A stretch of 64,000 bases of DNA from assembly GCA_025141675.1 (NCBI GenBank), contig CP081161.1, positions 1,214,001 through 1,278,000 of the forward strand. The letters are read 5' to 3'. The stretch comes from Rhodobacteraceae bacterium S2214 (GTDB lineage: Bacteria; Pseudomonadota; Alphaproteobacteria; Rhodobacterales; Rhodobacteraceae). The translations under genes were made by a program, and so were the position numbers. Below are positions 1-9,500 of the stretch, piece after piece; within the stretch, counting starts at the first letter, position 1, and the number at the start of each line of letters is the position of its first letter. The notes under the pieces are model-generated. The model saw only the letters and a program-made list of their open reading frames with translations, was not told the origin of the DNA and ran no database searches.

Positions 1-949
1 GTTCAATCGAAACGCCCAAGGGGATGGATGCCTTAAGCTGTTCCAATCGTGCGTCAACGGCGTGGCCGACTTCGACAATGTTTTCTGTTGAAAGCCCCGC
101 GACGCCCAGACTGAACGCTTCGACACCGTTGTGCCGTAGGATCAGGTTCGGGGTATCTTCGCGGCCGCGATAGACATTGGCGAAATCGGATAGATTGACG
201 ACCTGACCGCCGACACCAACATCAAGTGCCGCAATCGCGGACACGCTGTCGGACCCTTCGGGGCGTTGCAACAATGTGCGTCCTTCGTCGCTCTGGATCG
301 ACCCGCCATCGACAACTTCGTCTGCGTTCGCGAGGGCGGCTTGCATCATCGCGGGCGGAATACCCAAAGACGTCGACAGGGCCAGATCAGGTTCGACGTA
401 GATGCGTTCGTTTGGATTGCCCGAAACCACAGCATCCGCCACACCATCAACGGATAGCACTTCGAGCCGCAGGAAATCCGCAAGGTCATTGATTTCGCGG
501 TCGCTAAATCCGGGCGCGGTCACCGCGTAGTATAACCCGTACACATCGCCGAAACTGTCGTTGATAAACGGCGTTGTCGCACCACTTGGCAGCGCTGCCT
601 CACCGACGCGGTTACGCAGTTTTGTCCAGATGCCGGGTAATTCGCTGCCGTCGTAGTGATCCTGCATTTCCACAGTGATCCACGAAAGACCGGGCTGGTT
701 CATCGTTTCGATCAGGCGGACTTCACCCATCTTTTGGATCGCGGATTCAATCGGTTCGGATACCTCATCGGCGACTTCTTCCGCCGTGGCACCGGGGTAT
801 TGCGTGACCACAACCGCCACCTTGATGGTGAATGCAGGGTCCTCAAGCCGTCCCAGCGACGAAAACCCCCAGATGCCCCCGAACAGGCAGGTCAGAATGA
901 CGATCCATGTGTAGATCGCGTTGTTGATCGAAAAGCGTGCGATATCCAT
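1..949 (-). CDS. RND efflux permease, N-terminal part (cut by window edge)
   Basis: This is the inner-membrane permease of a proton-driven RND efflux pump. Translation from the ATG at 949 starts MDIARFSINNAIYTWIVIL, a cytoplasmic N-terminus followed by TM1. The porter-domain motif AVVVTQYPGATAEEVADEVS follows. The frame stays open to base 1, so about 316 of the roughly 1000-1050 residues typical of the family are present and the C-terminus lies outside the window. The start is 9 bp after the stop of the adaptor gene, so the two form an adaptor-permease operon. The substrate is not readable; the TM1 and periplasmic features are those of the HAE/AcrB-type group. Confidence 0.9.
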   Translation of the reverse strand, partial: MDIARFSINNAIYTWIVILTCLFGGIWGFSSLGRLEDPAFTIKVAVVVTQYPGATAEEVADEVSEPIESAIQKMGEVRLIETMNQPGLSWITVEMQDHYDGSELPGIWTKLRNRVGEAALPSGATTPFINDSFGDVYGLYYAVTAPGFSDREINDLADFLRLEVLSVDGVADAVVSGNPNERIYVEPDLALSTSLGIPPAMMQAALANADEVVDGGSIQSDEGRTLLQRPEGSDSVSAIAALDVGVGGQVVNLSDFANVYRGREDTPNLILRHNGVEAFSLGVAGLSTENIVEVGHAVDARLEQLKASIPLGVSIE

Positions 950-958
950 TGTGCGTTC

Positions 959-2005
959 TTAGCCCCCGAAACCGGTGAACCGGCGAACGTCTTGGCCGTC
1001 TGTCAATGCGGATGCCCCGACGGTCACGATCTCTTGCCCGGCCTCAAGGCCCGATGTGATTTCGACTTCACCGCGCTCTGTTGCCGCGACTTCGACGGCT
1101 GTTAACGTGACTTGCCCTTCGCGTTCGCCGGTTGGCGTAAACACCATAACGTGGGTCGATCCGTCGTTCGCAATCACCACGGCGGAGGAGGGGATCATCA
1201 CAACAGTATCGTCCGTCGCCAAAGTGGTTGTGACCTTGACTGACGAACCGGGCCACACGGTCAATCCGTCCGTAGGTGTCATCCCAAGTGTGATGGAATA
1301 GGTCTGACCCACAGTCGCCGTTTCCGCATTCACTTCTCGAATCCCAAGCGGATAGCGGTTTGCGTCGCCCGTAAATTCGGCGTAAATTTCGACATCCGGA
1401 TTGCGGCCTGCTTGCCGGAACAAGATTTCGGGAACTTCGATTTCGATCCGAAGGTCTGACATATCGTGCAAGCGCACGACCGGTGTCCCCGCAGCCGTCG
1501 TTGAAAAGTTGGGCACAAGGCGTGACGCTACCAATGCATCAAATGGCGCAACAAGGGTGGCCTGACTTAATGCGCGTTCGGCGTTGCTGACCGCGATGCC
1601 CGACAATTCGACCTGCGTTTCGGCGTCCTGCACGGTGGTCGGGCTGACGACGTTACCTTCAAGTTGACGGTAGCGATCTAATGTGCGCTGGGCCTGTTGA
1701 TTGTTCACCAACGCCTGTTCCAAGGCCAGTTCAAACGGCACAAGATCAAGGCTCGCGACCAAACCGCCCTTGGGCACATCAGCGCCCTCATCCAGTGGGA
1801 ATTCAACGATTTGACCAGACACTTGAAACGCCAAATCAACAGTTTCGCGCGCCACAACGTGACCAAAGAATACACGGCTAAGGCCGGACCCCGTTGCATC
1901 AACGGTCTCGATCTTAACGATAGGGGTCTGCGCCAGACTGATCGTTGGGAATGCCAAGATTGTAGCGATGGCAATTGTCCGTATTGCGAGATGTATCCGG
2001 TTCAC
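959..2005 (-). CDS. RND efflux periplasmic adaptor subunit (MFP/HlyD family)
   Basis: This is the periplasmic membrane-fusion protein linking the downstream RND permease to an outer-membrane channel. I place the start at the GTG at 2005 because AAGGAGAG stands just upstream and translation then begins with a signal peptide (VNRIHLAIRTIAIATILAF, predicted cleavage after SLAQ). A longer frame from 2107 lacks these features. The 348 residues follow the family order: barrel-sandwich lipoyl half (VDLAFQVSGQIVEFPLDEGA), helical hairpin (residues ~95-150), second lipoyl half (ATLVAPFDALVASRLV) and beta-barrel/membrane-proximal domains. It is first in the operon and is transcribed divergently from an AraC-type regulator that probably controls it. 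Confidence 0.9.
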   Translation of the reverse strand: MNRIHLAIRTIAIATILAFPTISLAQTPIVKIETVDATGSGLSRVFFGHVVARETVDLAFQVSGQIVEFPLDEGADVPKGGLVASLDLVPFELALEQALVNNQQAQRTLDRYRQLEGNVVSPTTVQDAETQVELSGIAVSNAERALSQATLVAPFDALVASRLVPNFSTTAAGTPVVRLHDMSDLRIEIEVPEILFRQAGRNPDVEIYAEFTGDANRYPLGIREVNAETATVGQTYSITLGMTPTDGLTVWPGSSVKVTTTLATDDTVVMIPSSAVVIANDGSTHVMVFTPTGEREGQVTLTAVEVAATERGEVEITSGLEAGQEIVTVGASALTDGQDVRRFTGFGG

Positions 2006-2064
2006 GTTGAACTCTCCTTGCTGCGATAGATTCGTGGACCTATCACAAAGACTCTTATCTAAAC

Positions 2065-2075
2065 TGAACCGTTCA
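2065..2075. promoter_or_regulatory. Short palindrome TGAAC-C-GTTCA in the efflux promoter region
   Basis: This 11-bp inverted repeat lies about 60 bp upstream of the adaptor start. A TAGATA hexamer (minus strand, 2061-2056) just downstream could be a -10 box. I see no good -35 box. Its role, operator or chance, is undecided. Confidence 0.3.
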
Positions 2076-2100
2076 CTTAAGCCCCCGTATGTAGTCTGTC

Positions 2101-2137
2101 TTGACATTTAAGGACAAAAAATTGTCATTTAAGGACA
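2101..2137. promoter_or_regulatory. Tandem 16-bp repeat, probable AraC-regulator operator
   Basis: Two copies of TTGWCATTTAAGGACA lie at 2101-2116 and 2122-2137. They differ at one base and are offset by exactly 21 bp, two helical turns. AraC-family proteins commonly bind direct repeats spaced by whole helical turns. The repeat sits between the divergent efflux operon and the AraC regulator and abuts the regulator's likely start codon, so it could serve activation of the pump and autoregulation. Confidence 0.6.
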
Positions 2138-3156
2138 TGACATATGTAATCCGCGCCGCTGCCCTTCGGGGCTATACTAAGGTCATGCAGGAACTGGGCG
2201 TTTCGCATGCCAAATTGCTGGAACAATTCGCAATCAGCGATGCAACTTTGCGCGATGAAGACGCGTTGTTGCCCATCGGCGCTGTGTGCGGCCTCCTCGA
2301 AGCCAGCAGTCTGGCCACAAAATGTCCAGACCTCGGGCTGCGCATTGCCAAACACCAGGATCACGAGGTTCTAGGCATCCTTGGGCTTGTCATGATGAAC
2401 GCGAGCACCCCAGCCGAAGCGGCGAGCATCGTTTCGCGCTTCATATTCCTGCAAGGCACGGCGCTGCGGATCGATGTTCAAGACCCTGGAACGCTTATCC
2501 CCAACACGGTCGCCATCAACTTTTTCATCGACGGCGTTTCGGCAGAGGCGCAGCGACAGGCCCTTCAACTCACGCTCGGCATGAGCTTCCAAGCCGGACA
2601 AATGCGCGATCCGCTCCGCAAGACGATCAAAGCGATTTCCCTGCCGCATAGCGCGGGCGGATCAATAGGCCGGTATCAGAAGTTTTTCGGTCTTCCGGTG
2701 TACGAAAACCAACCGCACGCTGCGTTTCATTGTGACGCAGCCGCATGGAATATGCCGATCGGGGATGTCGTCCCGAAGGTTGGGCAAATCGTCAAGGAAC
2801 ATCTGGAACGGAATTTTCCGGTTCCGGGCCAAAGCCTCGCAGATCGCGTTCGGATTGTTCTACGCCCGATGATCGGAACACCTCAAGCTAACCGCGAGGA
2901 TGTCGCGCGCATCCTTGCCATTCACCCGCGAACCCTGCACCGACAGCTCCTTGATGAAAAGACCAGCTTTCAAGATATTAAAGACACCCTGCGCAAAGAG
3001 CTGGCCTTGAAATACCTCACAGAAACAAATGCGACGCTGGCGCAACTGTCTGCGTTGCTCGGCTTCCCTGAACAATCCGCATTGTCGCGCGCCTGCCGCA
3101 AATGGTTCGACATGCCGCCCATCGCCATTCGCAAGAGCCGCAAAAAGATCGGCTAA
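2137..3156 (+). CDS. AraC family transcriptional regulator (OruR/ArgR-like, efflux-linked)
   Basis: This is a DNA-binding regulator of 339 residues. The N-terminal half matches the Arabinose_bd-type ligand domain (AAALRGYTKVMQELGVSHAK). The C-terminus carries the paired AraC helix-turn-helix: NREDVARILAIHPRTLHRQL, then ATLAQLSALLGFPEQSALSR. I prefer the ATG at 2137 because the conserved domain starts directly after it. In-frame TTG codons at 2101 and 2122 would add only the translated operator repeat. The spacing to AAGGA is very short, so the start is not secure and the mRNA may be nearly leaderless. It is divergent from the RND adaptor-permease operon, its likely target. Confidence 0.85.
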   Translation: MTYVIRAAALRGYTKVMQELGVSHAKLLEQFAISDATLRDEDALLPIGAVCGLLEASSLATKCPDLGLRIAKHQDHEVLGILGLVMMNASTPAEAASIVSRFIFLQGTALRIDVQDPGTLIPNTVAINFFIDGVSAEAQRQALQLTLGMSFQAGQMRDPLRKTIKAISLPHSAGGSIGRYQKFFGLPVYENQPHAAFHCDAAAWNMPIGDVVPKVGQIVKEHLERNFPVPGQSLADRVRIVLRPMIGTPQANREDVARILAIHPRTLHRQLLDEKTSFQDIKDTLRKELALKYLTETNATLAQLSALLGFPEQSALSRACRKWFDMPPIAIRKSRKKIG

Positions 3157-3352
3157 CGGTCCGATTTCTTGCGGAGATGCCGTAAGGTTTACCGCGGATC
3201 GTTGCGGGCCCTGTGGCAAATGGCGTTCCCGCCCCCTATCTAGACACTCTGTCGGTGAAGACGGCCCTGATCAGGGTTTTCGACATCAATGATTTTAGGC
3301 TTTGGTTAGGCGGCGACCGCCGTACCTTTGATCCCAAACGGAGCGTATGAAA

Positions 3353-3997
3353 ATGTCCAAAACTCTACAAATCGATATTGTATCTGATGTCATGTGCCCG
3401 TGGTGCATCATCGGGTATCGCCAGCTGTCAAAGGCGTTGGACGCCACTGGCACTGAGCACGAAATTCAGTGGCATCCGTTCGAACTGAACCCGCAAATGC
3501 CGCCCGAAGGTCAGAACACCCGCGAGCATATCGCGGAAAAGTACGGCAGCACGCCTGAACAATCCGAGCAGTCCCGCCAACAGATGACAGCACTGGCGGC
3601 CGATCTGGGGTTTGATTTCGAATGGACCGAACATTCACGCATGCACAACACGTTCAACACGCATCAATTGTTGCACTGGGCGAACACCCAAGGCCGTATG
3701 CATGATTTGAAGATGGCGCTGTTTACCGCCCACTTCACAGACCAACGCAACCTGTCTGATAATGCCGTCTTAGCCGATGTTGCCGCCGAAATCGGGTTGG
3801 ACCGTGCAGAGGCTGTGGCGGTGCTTGACGATCAGCGCTTTGCCAAAGACGTGCGCGGCGCCGAACAGTTCTGGCAACAACAGGGTATCTCCGGTGTGCC
3901 AGCGGTTGTGTTTAACCGCAAACACCTTGTGACAGGGGCGCAAGGTGTCGAAAACTACACCAGCATTCTGACACAACTTGCCGAAATGGACGCATAA
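3353..3997 (+). CDS. DsbA family oxidoreductase, FrnE-like
   Basis: This thioredoxin-fold protein of the FrnE/2-hydroxychromene isomerase-like DsbA group has 214 residues. It carries a CPWC redox motif near the N-terminus (SDVMCPWCIIGYRQL), a helical insertion, and the cis-proline region GISGVPAVVFNRKHLVTGAQ near the C-terminus. No signal peptide is present, so it is probably cytoplasmic and acts as a thiol-disulfide oxidoreductase. The ATG at 3353 is preferred over 3347 because GGAG (3340-3343) is then 9 bp away instead of 3. The 196 bp upstream show no other gene. It stands alone and ends at a strong convergent hairpin. Confidence 0.85.
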   Translation: MSKTLQIDIVSDVMCPWCIIGYRQLSKALDATGTEHEIQWHPFELNPQMPPEGQNTREHIAEKYGSTPEQSEQSRQQMTALAADLGFDFEWTEHSRMHNTFNTHQLLHWANTQGRMHDLKMALFTAHFTDQRNLSDNAVLADVAAEIGLDRAEAVAVLDDQRFAKDVRGAEQFWQQQGISGVPAVVFNRKHLVTGAQGVENYTSILTQLAEMDA

Positions 3998-4019
3998 CCT
4001 GCATCATTTGTTTGTTGGC

Positions 4020-4057
4020 TTGGTCCAGCGGCACTCACGAAGAGGCCGCTGGACCAA
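4020..4057. terminator. Bidirectional hairpin terminator
   Basis: This perfect 13-bp inverted repeat (TTGGTCCAGCGGC at 4020-4032, complement at 4045-4057) has a 12-nt loop. It lies between the convergent DsbA-like and oxidoreductase genes. There is no long T-tract on either side, so it could work with Rho or act mainly as an mRNA end-protector. Confidence 0.7.
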
Positions 4058-4063
4058 AGTGAT

Positions 4064-5077
4064 TTATTCGAAACCTTCGACGACAACTTTGCCTTTTGCG
4101 GTGCCCGTTTCAATCAAGCGGTGCGCCTCGCTCATGTTGTCTGCGTTAATAGGGGACAGCACAGTATCAAGCGTTGTGCGGATGCGGCCCGCGTCAATTT
4201 CATCCGCTACATAGGTCAGCAGGTTGTGCTGCTCGATCATGTCATCGGTCTGGTGCATGGCACGGGCGAACATGAATTCCCAATGCAGGCTGGCCGCCTT
4301 GGTCTTCATGCCAGCCATTTCCATAGGTAGGTGGGTGTCGTCGATTGACACAATGCCGCCTTGCGGACGGATCAACTCGACAGCCGTATCCCAATGGCGC
4401 ATGTCGTTGAAAATTGCGATGTGATCGACATGTTGCATGCCAAGCGCGCGGGTTTGTGCGACCATATCTTCGCGGTGATTGATGACGTGGTCCGCGCCAA
4501 GTTCCCTGACCCAAGCTTCGGTTTCTGGCCGTGATGCGGTCGCGATAACCGTCAGTCCAGCAGCTTTGGCCAACTGGATACCGATGGATCCAACGCCGCC
4601 GCCAGCCCCGATGATGAGGATGCTATCGCCTTTGTTCGCGCCGTCGCGATCAATGCCAAGCCGGTCGAAAAATGCTTCATAGGCCGTGATGGTTGTCAGC
4701 GGCAAGGCAGCTGCTTCTGCAAAGCTTAGGGATTTTGGCTTTGCGCCAACGATCCGTTCGTCCACAAGTTGGAATTCCGAATTTGATCCAGGGCGTGTGA
4801 TGTCGCCCGCATAATACACTTCGTCGCCAACCTGAAAGAGCGTCACGTCCGGGCCAACGGCCTCGACAACGCCGCTCGCGTCCCAACCAAGGATCACTGG
4901 CGCGTCAGGCGTCGCGTCGCGGTTTTGGCGGACTTTGGTGTCGACTGGGTTGATAGACACGGCAGCGACCTTGACCAGTATGTCATGGCCGGTTGCTATT
5001 GGTTTATCGACCTCCAGATCGAGAAAGGCGTCGGCGCGATCAATTGCGCCTTTTGTGGTGTAGCCGATGGCTTTCAT
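4064..5077 (-). CDS. Zinc-type alcohol dehydrogenase family oxidoreductase (MDR, quinone-reductase-like)
   Basis: This is a cytoplasmic NAD(P)H-dependent medium-chain reductase of 337 residues from the ATG at 5077, which has GGAG 7 bp upstream (the ATG at 5083 is too close). It shows the GroES-like N-terminal domain (HDILVKVAAVSINPVDTKVR) and the Rossmann motif ILIIGAGGGVGSIGIQLAKA. The catalytic and structural zinc cysteines of true alcohol dehydrogenases are absent, pointing to a zinc-free quinone/enone reductase of the TIGR02817-like group. It follows a monooxygenase-fold gene by about 100 bp on the same strand, and both are divergent from a LysR regulator. The substrate is unknown, possibly a quinone or reactive enone. 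Confidence 0.85.
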   Translation of the reverse strand: MKAIGYTTKGAIDRADAFLDLEVDKPIATGHDILVKVAAVSINPVDTKVRQNRDATPDAPVILGWDASGVVEAVGPDVTLFQVGDEVYYAGDITRPGSNSEFQLVDERIVGAKPKSLSFAEAAALPLTTITAYEAFFDRLGIDRDGANKGDSILIIGAGGGVGSIGIQLAKAAGLTVIATASRPETEAWVRELGADHVINHREDMVAQTRALGMQHVDHIAIFNDMRHWDTAVELIRPQGGIVSIDDTHLPMEMAGMKTKAASLHWEFMFARAMHQTDDMIEQHNLLTYVADEIDAGRIRTTLDTVLSPINADNMSEAHRLIETGTAKGKVVVEGFE

Positions 5078-5183
5078 GTTCATTCTCCGAATGTGATGGG
5101 GGCTGCGCGGCAGCTGCGATAGGTACCGCACGATGTTCGGTCGGGGGGAGGAAAAATACGATGTCAGTTTATGGTCGCGCGGT

Positions 5184-5474
5184 TCAGTCGATGTGGGTCA
5201 TCTCGTTCAGGATGAATTCAGCAACAGCGCCATCTGTGGCCGCCATGTAGGCTGCAAGGTGTGGCGCGTTCATATGCGTCTGCCACCGTTCGCGGCTTTC
5301 CCAGTTTTCGTAAAAGGTGAAATGCGCTGGGTCTTCGTTGTCCTGATGCAGGTCGTAGTTGATGCAACCTTCTTCGGCGCGGGTGATCGGGATCAGCTTC
5401 AAAAGCGCGGCTTTCAACAAATCGATTTTGTCTGCGTTTGCTGTGATGTTGGCGACGATTGTAAGCTTGGACAT
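5184..5474 (-). CDS. Antibiotic biosynthesis monooxygenase (ABM) domain protein, YgiN-like
   Basis: This is a small 96-residue dimeric alpha-beta barrel protein of the ABM/quinol monooxygenase family. Typical family text is EEGCINYDLHQDNEDPAHFT followed by FYENWESRERWQTHMNAPHL. YgiN-type members oxidise quinols in the cytoplasm. Pairing with the downstream quinone-reductase-like MDR protein fits a small quinone/quinol redox module. No strong ribosome site is visible before the ATG. The likely regulator is the divergent LysR gene about 100 bp away. Confidence 0.85.
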   Translation of the reverse strand: MSKLTIVANITANADKIDLLKAALLKLIPITRAEEGCINYDLHQDNEDPAHFTFYENWESRERWQTHMNAPHLAAYMAATDGAVAEFILNEMTHID

Positions 5475-5510
5475 TGTAATGTTTCTTTGGGTGTCTGTTC
5501 TGATGAGCTA

Positions 5511-5532
5511 CATATACATCGTTGGCATATAC
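5511..5532. promoter_or_regulatory. Direct repeat CATATAC x2 in the LysR divergent promoter
   Basis: CATATAC occurs at 5511-5517 and 5526-5532, a 15-bp period, midway between the divergent ABM and LysR genes. The position suits a LysR binding site, but the repeat is short and could be chance. Confidence 0.3.
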
Positions 5533-5578
5533 GGATAAGCAATCGTCATTCGAAATGATAATCCGGAAAATCCGTTTA

Positions 5579-6469
5579 ATGCTGATCGACAATATCCGCC
5601 TGTTTTTGACCATCGCCGAAAAGGGTAGTCTCGTCGCGGCAGGGCGTGAGGCGGGTCTGTCCGCGACCACAGTATCCGAACGTTTGGCAGCTCTTGAGGC
5701 GCATTACGGCGTGGTTCTATTCAACCGCACGACACGGTCGTTAAGCCTGACGGACGAAGGGCGCATGTTACTGAGTGGCGCTAAGGTGGTGTTGGGCGAA
5801 GTCGAAGACCTTGAAACACGTATACGGCACGGCGCAGATACATTATCCGGTCCAATCCGTGTCAGCGCGCCAATCGACATTGGCCGCAGTTTCGTATCGC
5901 GGGTCATATCGACATTCACGGCAGAGCATCCAGCTATTTCAATCGAACTGCTCTTGTCAGACGGCTATGTCGACATCGTCGGGCAGGGCTTCGATCTGGC
6001 CATACGATTTGGCACTGTCACAGACAGCACCTTGCGTACGCGCAACATGGGCCAATTCCACCGTATCGTTTGCGCCGCGCCGTCCTACATCGCAAAGCAC
6101 GGCGCGCCCCAGACACCCACCGATTTGGCGCATCATAACTGCCTGATCATGCGTTTCGGGACGACCTTGGATAATGTCTGGCGTTTTGGTGCTGAAAAGA
6201 AACAGCAAACAGTCACGGTGCGCGGCAATATGATCGTGAATGATGGCTCACTTGTGCGAAAATGGGCGCTCGAAGGGCATGGGATCATTCTGAAATCAGA
6301 ACTCGATGTGGCAACGGATCTTGAGGATGGGAAACTTGTCGCATTGCTGGAAGACTATGCGTCACCGCCAAACCCGCTCCAGATGATGTTCCCGCCGGGA
6401 CGGGCACAGCCACGCCGGGTCCGTGCACTGGCAGAGGCGCTGAAGACTGCGATGGCCGAAGAGCTGTAG
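5579..6469 (+). CDS. LysR family transcriptional regulator
   Basis: This 296-residue LysR regulator has an N-terminal winged HTH (LFLTIAEKGSLVAAGREAGL, then SATTVSERLAALEAHYGVVL) and a C-terminal substrate-binding domain of the CrgA/PBP2 type (GPIRVSAPIDIGRSFVSRVI). I use the ATG at 5579, which begins MLIDNIRLF as expected for the family. An in-frame TTG at 5522 would add 19 unusual residues. It is divergent from the ABM/MDR pair and probably regulates it. The ligand is not predictable. Confidence 0.88.
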   Translation: MLIDNIRLFLTIAEKGSLVAAGREAGLSATTVSERLAALEAHYGVVLFNRTTRSLSLTDEGRMLLSGAKVVLGEVEDLETRIRHGADTLSGPIRVSAPIDIGRSFVSRVISTFTAEHPAISIELLLSDGYVDIVGQGFDLAIRFGTVTDSTLRTRNMGQFHRIVCAAPSYIAKHGAPQTPTDLAHHNCLIMRFGTTLDNVWRFGAEKKQQTVTVRGNMIVNDGSLVRKWALEGHGIILKSELDVATDLEDGKLVALLEDYASPPNPLQMMFPPGRAQPRRVRALAEALKTAMAEEL

Positions 6470-6498
6470 GATGATAAATACGGACGTCGGTATCATCC
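6469..6498. terminator. Weak hairpin between convergent genes
   Basis: GGATGATA at 6469-6476 is complementary to TATCATCC at 6491-6498, with a 14-nt loop. It overlaps the LysR stop region and lies before the end of the convergent RND permease. No T-tract follows, so the assignment is tentative. Confidence 0.3.
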
Positions 6499-6562
6499 CC
6501 GACTATCATGCGCCATTGCAAAACACCTTGGTGCTCCGCAACGACGATTAGCTACGCCCCCA

Positions 6563-9500
6563 TTAGGTGACAGGGATACCTTCAGTGGGGACATTTCGCT
6601 TGGCCCGTTTTTCGCCCAACATCAGCATGGCGGGGGTTACGACTAGTGTGAGGATCGTCGCGATGACCAAACCGCCTGCGATCGCCGAAGACAGTTCTGT
6701 CCACCACTGCGTTGACGGTGCGCCATAGACGATTTCACGGGTAAAGAAGTTCAGGTTGACCCCAATGACCATTGGCATCAGCCCGAGCGCCGTCGTGACT
6801 GACGTCAGAATGACAGGACGCAAACGTTGCGCGCCTGTGCGCAAGGCCGCTTCCATAGGTGATTGGCCGGAAGCCTTTAGATCGTTGTATGTGTCGATCA
6901 GGACGATGTTGTTGTTCACTACGATCCCCGCCAATGCGATGACGCCGATCCCGCCCATCACGATGCCGAAAGGACGGCCGGTCACGATCAAGCCCAGCAG
7001 CACACCTGCGATGGAAAAGACGATTGCCGACATGACGACAAAGGCTTGGTAGAAGTTGTTGAACTGCAACACCAAGATGACAAACATCAGGAAGATGGCC
7101 GTGATGAAAGCCCCGACAAGAAAGATCATGCTTTCGGCCTGATCTTCCGCTTCACCCGCAAAACTGAAATCCACGCCTTCGGGCAAATCAGCCGCGTTTA
7201 GCGCAGCCGTCAGTGCGATGACCTGATCGTTGACCAACAGATCAGGTGCGACGTTGGCTTCAATCGTGGCGACCCGTTTTTCGTCAATGCGGCGGATGAC
7301 GCCTGTACGTTCGGATGGAGCAAACGTCACAAAGTTCGAGATAGGAACCAACCCCGATGTTGTCGGGACGCGCAGTCCGCCAAGTTCGGCCAAAGTCCGT
7401 TCTTCGCGTGGGAACCGTACGCGAATGTCCAAACTGCCGTCCACGTCATCGGGGCGGTAGTCCGCCACGGTGATACCTTGGGTTAGCAGTTGCACCGCTT
7501 GCCCTAAAAGACTGACATCGGCCCCGAACCTTGCCGCTTCTGCACGGTTCACAAGAATAGAGACTTCAACGCCCGGTACAGGTCGCGTGTCGGTCACATC
7601 CGTAAAGCCACCAACGCCATCCATGATGTCGCGGACCTGCTGGACGGCCTGCGCCTGCACATCCGGATTACGGGCTGTGATTTGCAAATTCACTGGCTTG
7701 CCTGCCGTTGGGCCACCGCTTTCAGTTTGCACCTGCACGTCAATGCCCGCGATGTCGGCTACGCTTTCGCGGATATCAACGCCAATTTCCGCGGCCGTAC
7801 GACGGGTGTCCCAAGGCATCAGCTCCAATTGTAGGGTGCCGATTGTTTCTTCATCTCCTTGTCCTGCCGACATGACGGACCGCGCATAAATGCTGGCAAT
7901 CTCATCATAGGGCAGGATGCGGTCTTCGACCGCGCGGACCAACGCGTCACGTTCGAAAATCGAAAAGTTGTCACGCGCCCGCACCTGCACCTGCATGAAG
8001 TCGGGTTCGACGGCTGGGAAAAAAGTGACGCCTTTGCCGAACTGGCCATAGGCGCTGAACCCACCAAGCAGCAAAGCCACGGCGAGCAGCAGCGTTGCCG
8101 CAGGACGTGTGATCGCCCATTCCAACAGCCGCACATATCCGCCGGTGAAGCCGCCCATTTCACGCGGATCACCGATTTCAGCGGCATGCAGCGCAGCCTT
8201 CGCTTTGGCCGATTGCGGTGGGCGTTTGCCGATCAAGCCGCCCATGACTGGAATGAAAACCAACGCCATGAACAGCGATGCCGAAAGGGTCAGGATCACT
8301 GTGATCGGCAGATATTTCATGAATTCGCCGACCATACCTGACCAGAACAGCAGCGGAAAGAACACGGACAATGTGGTGGCTGTCGATGCGATGATCGGCC
8401 ATGCCATCCGCTTTGCGGCCTCTGCATACGCCTGTTTTGCAGGTTGGCCTTCTTGCAGTTTTCGATCTGCCAATTCGGTGGTCACAATCGCACCATCCAC
8501 AAGCATGCCAACCACAAGGATCAGAGCAAACAAAACGATGATGTTCATCGAGAAATCCATCGCCCATAGCGCCACAACCCCTGCCAAAAACGCACCGGGG
8601 ATGGATAGGCCAACCAAAAGGGCGGACCGCGTGCCCAATGCAAAGACAATGACAATCATCACAAGGATCACGGCTGCAATCACGTTGGCCTCTAGGTCAG
8701 ACAACATGTCTTTGACCTGAACCGATTGGTCTTGCAGATAAGTGACATCAACGCTTTCGGGCCAATCAACCGCCAAGGTTTCGACCAGTGCTTTGACCTC
8801 ATCCACAGTGTCGATGATATTGGCACCAGATCGTTTCGTGATCTCCAACGCCAAGGCGGGCTGGCCATTGATGCGGGCAAACGATGTCGGATCTTCAAAC
8901 GTACGGCGGACCGTCGCTACATCGCCAAATGTCACAACCGCATCCCCGCGCACCTTCACGGGCATCGCCATCACGTCTTCAAGGTCTTCGATCAAGCCCG
9001 GCACCTTGAGAACAATGCGCCCTGCACCCGTCTCAATCGCACCGGCTGCAATCAGGCGGTTGTTCCGTTGGATTTGGCCGATGAGTTCATCGAAGGACAG
9101 GTTGTAGGTCTCGAAAACCGTGGGGTCGATCAGAACCTCCAGAAATTCGAACCGCTGGCCGCCAATGTCGACCTCTAACACGCCGCTAAGCCCCTCAATT
9201 TCTTCCTGCATTTCGTTTGCAAGATCGTTCAGGGTCCGTTCGGGGACAGGGCCGGACAGGATTGCTGTGATGATCGGAAAAAGGGCGGTATTGATTTCGG
9301 TAATCGTGATGTCACGGGCGTCTTCGGGCAAATCCCCCTGCGCACGATCTGCGGCTTCACGGACCTTGTCCAAGGCTTCTTGGTTGTCGCCGCCAGGGGA
9401 AAATTCGAGTTGAATGGATGCGAACCCTTCGGTCGCATCAGAATTCATCGACATAAGGCCAGAGATTGACCCGAATTCGGTTTCCATTGGTTCCAACAGC

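Noticed and set aside
4064..5077. True zinc alcohol dehydrogenase
   Set aside because: The GHE-type zinc motif and the four-Cys structural zinc site are absent, so it is described as a zinc-free reductase.
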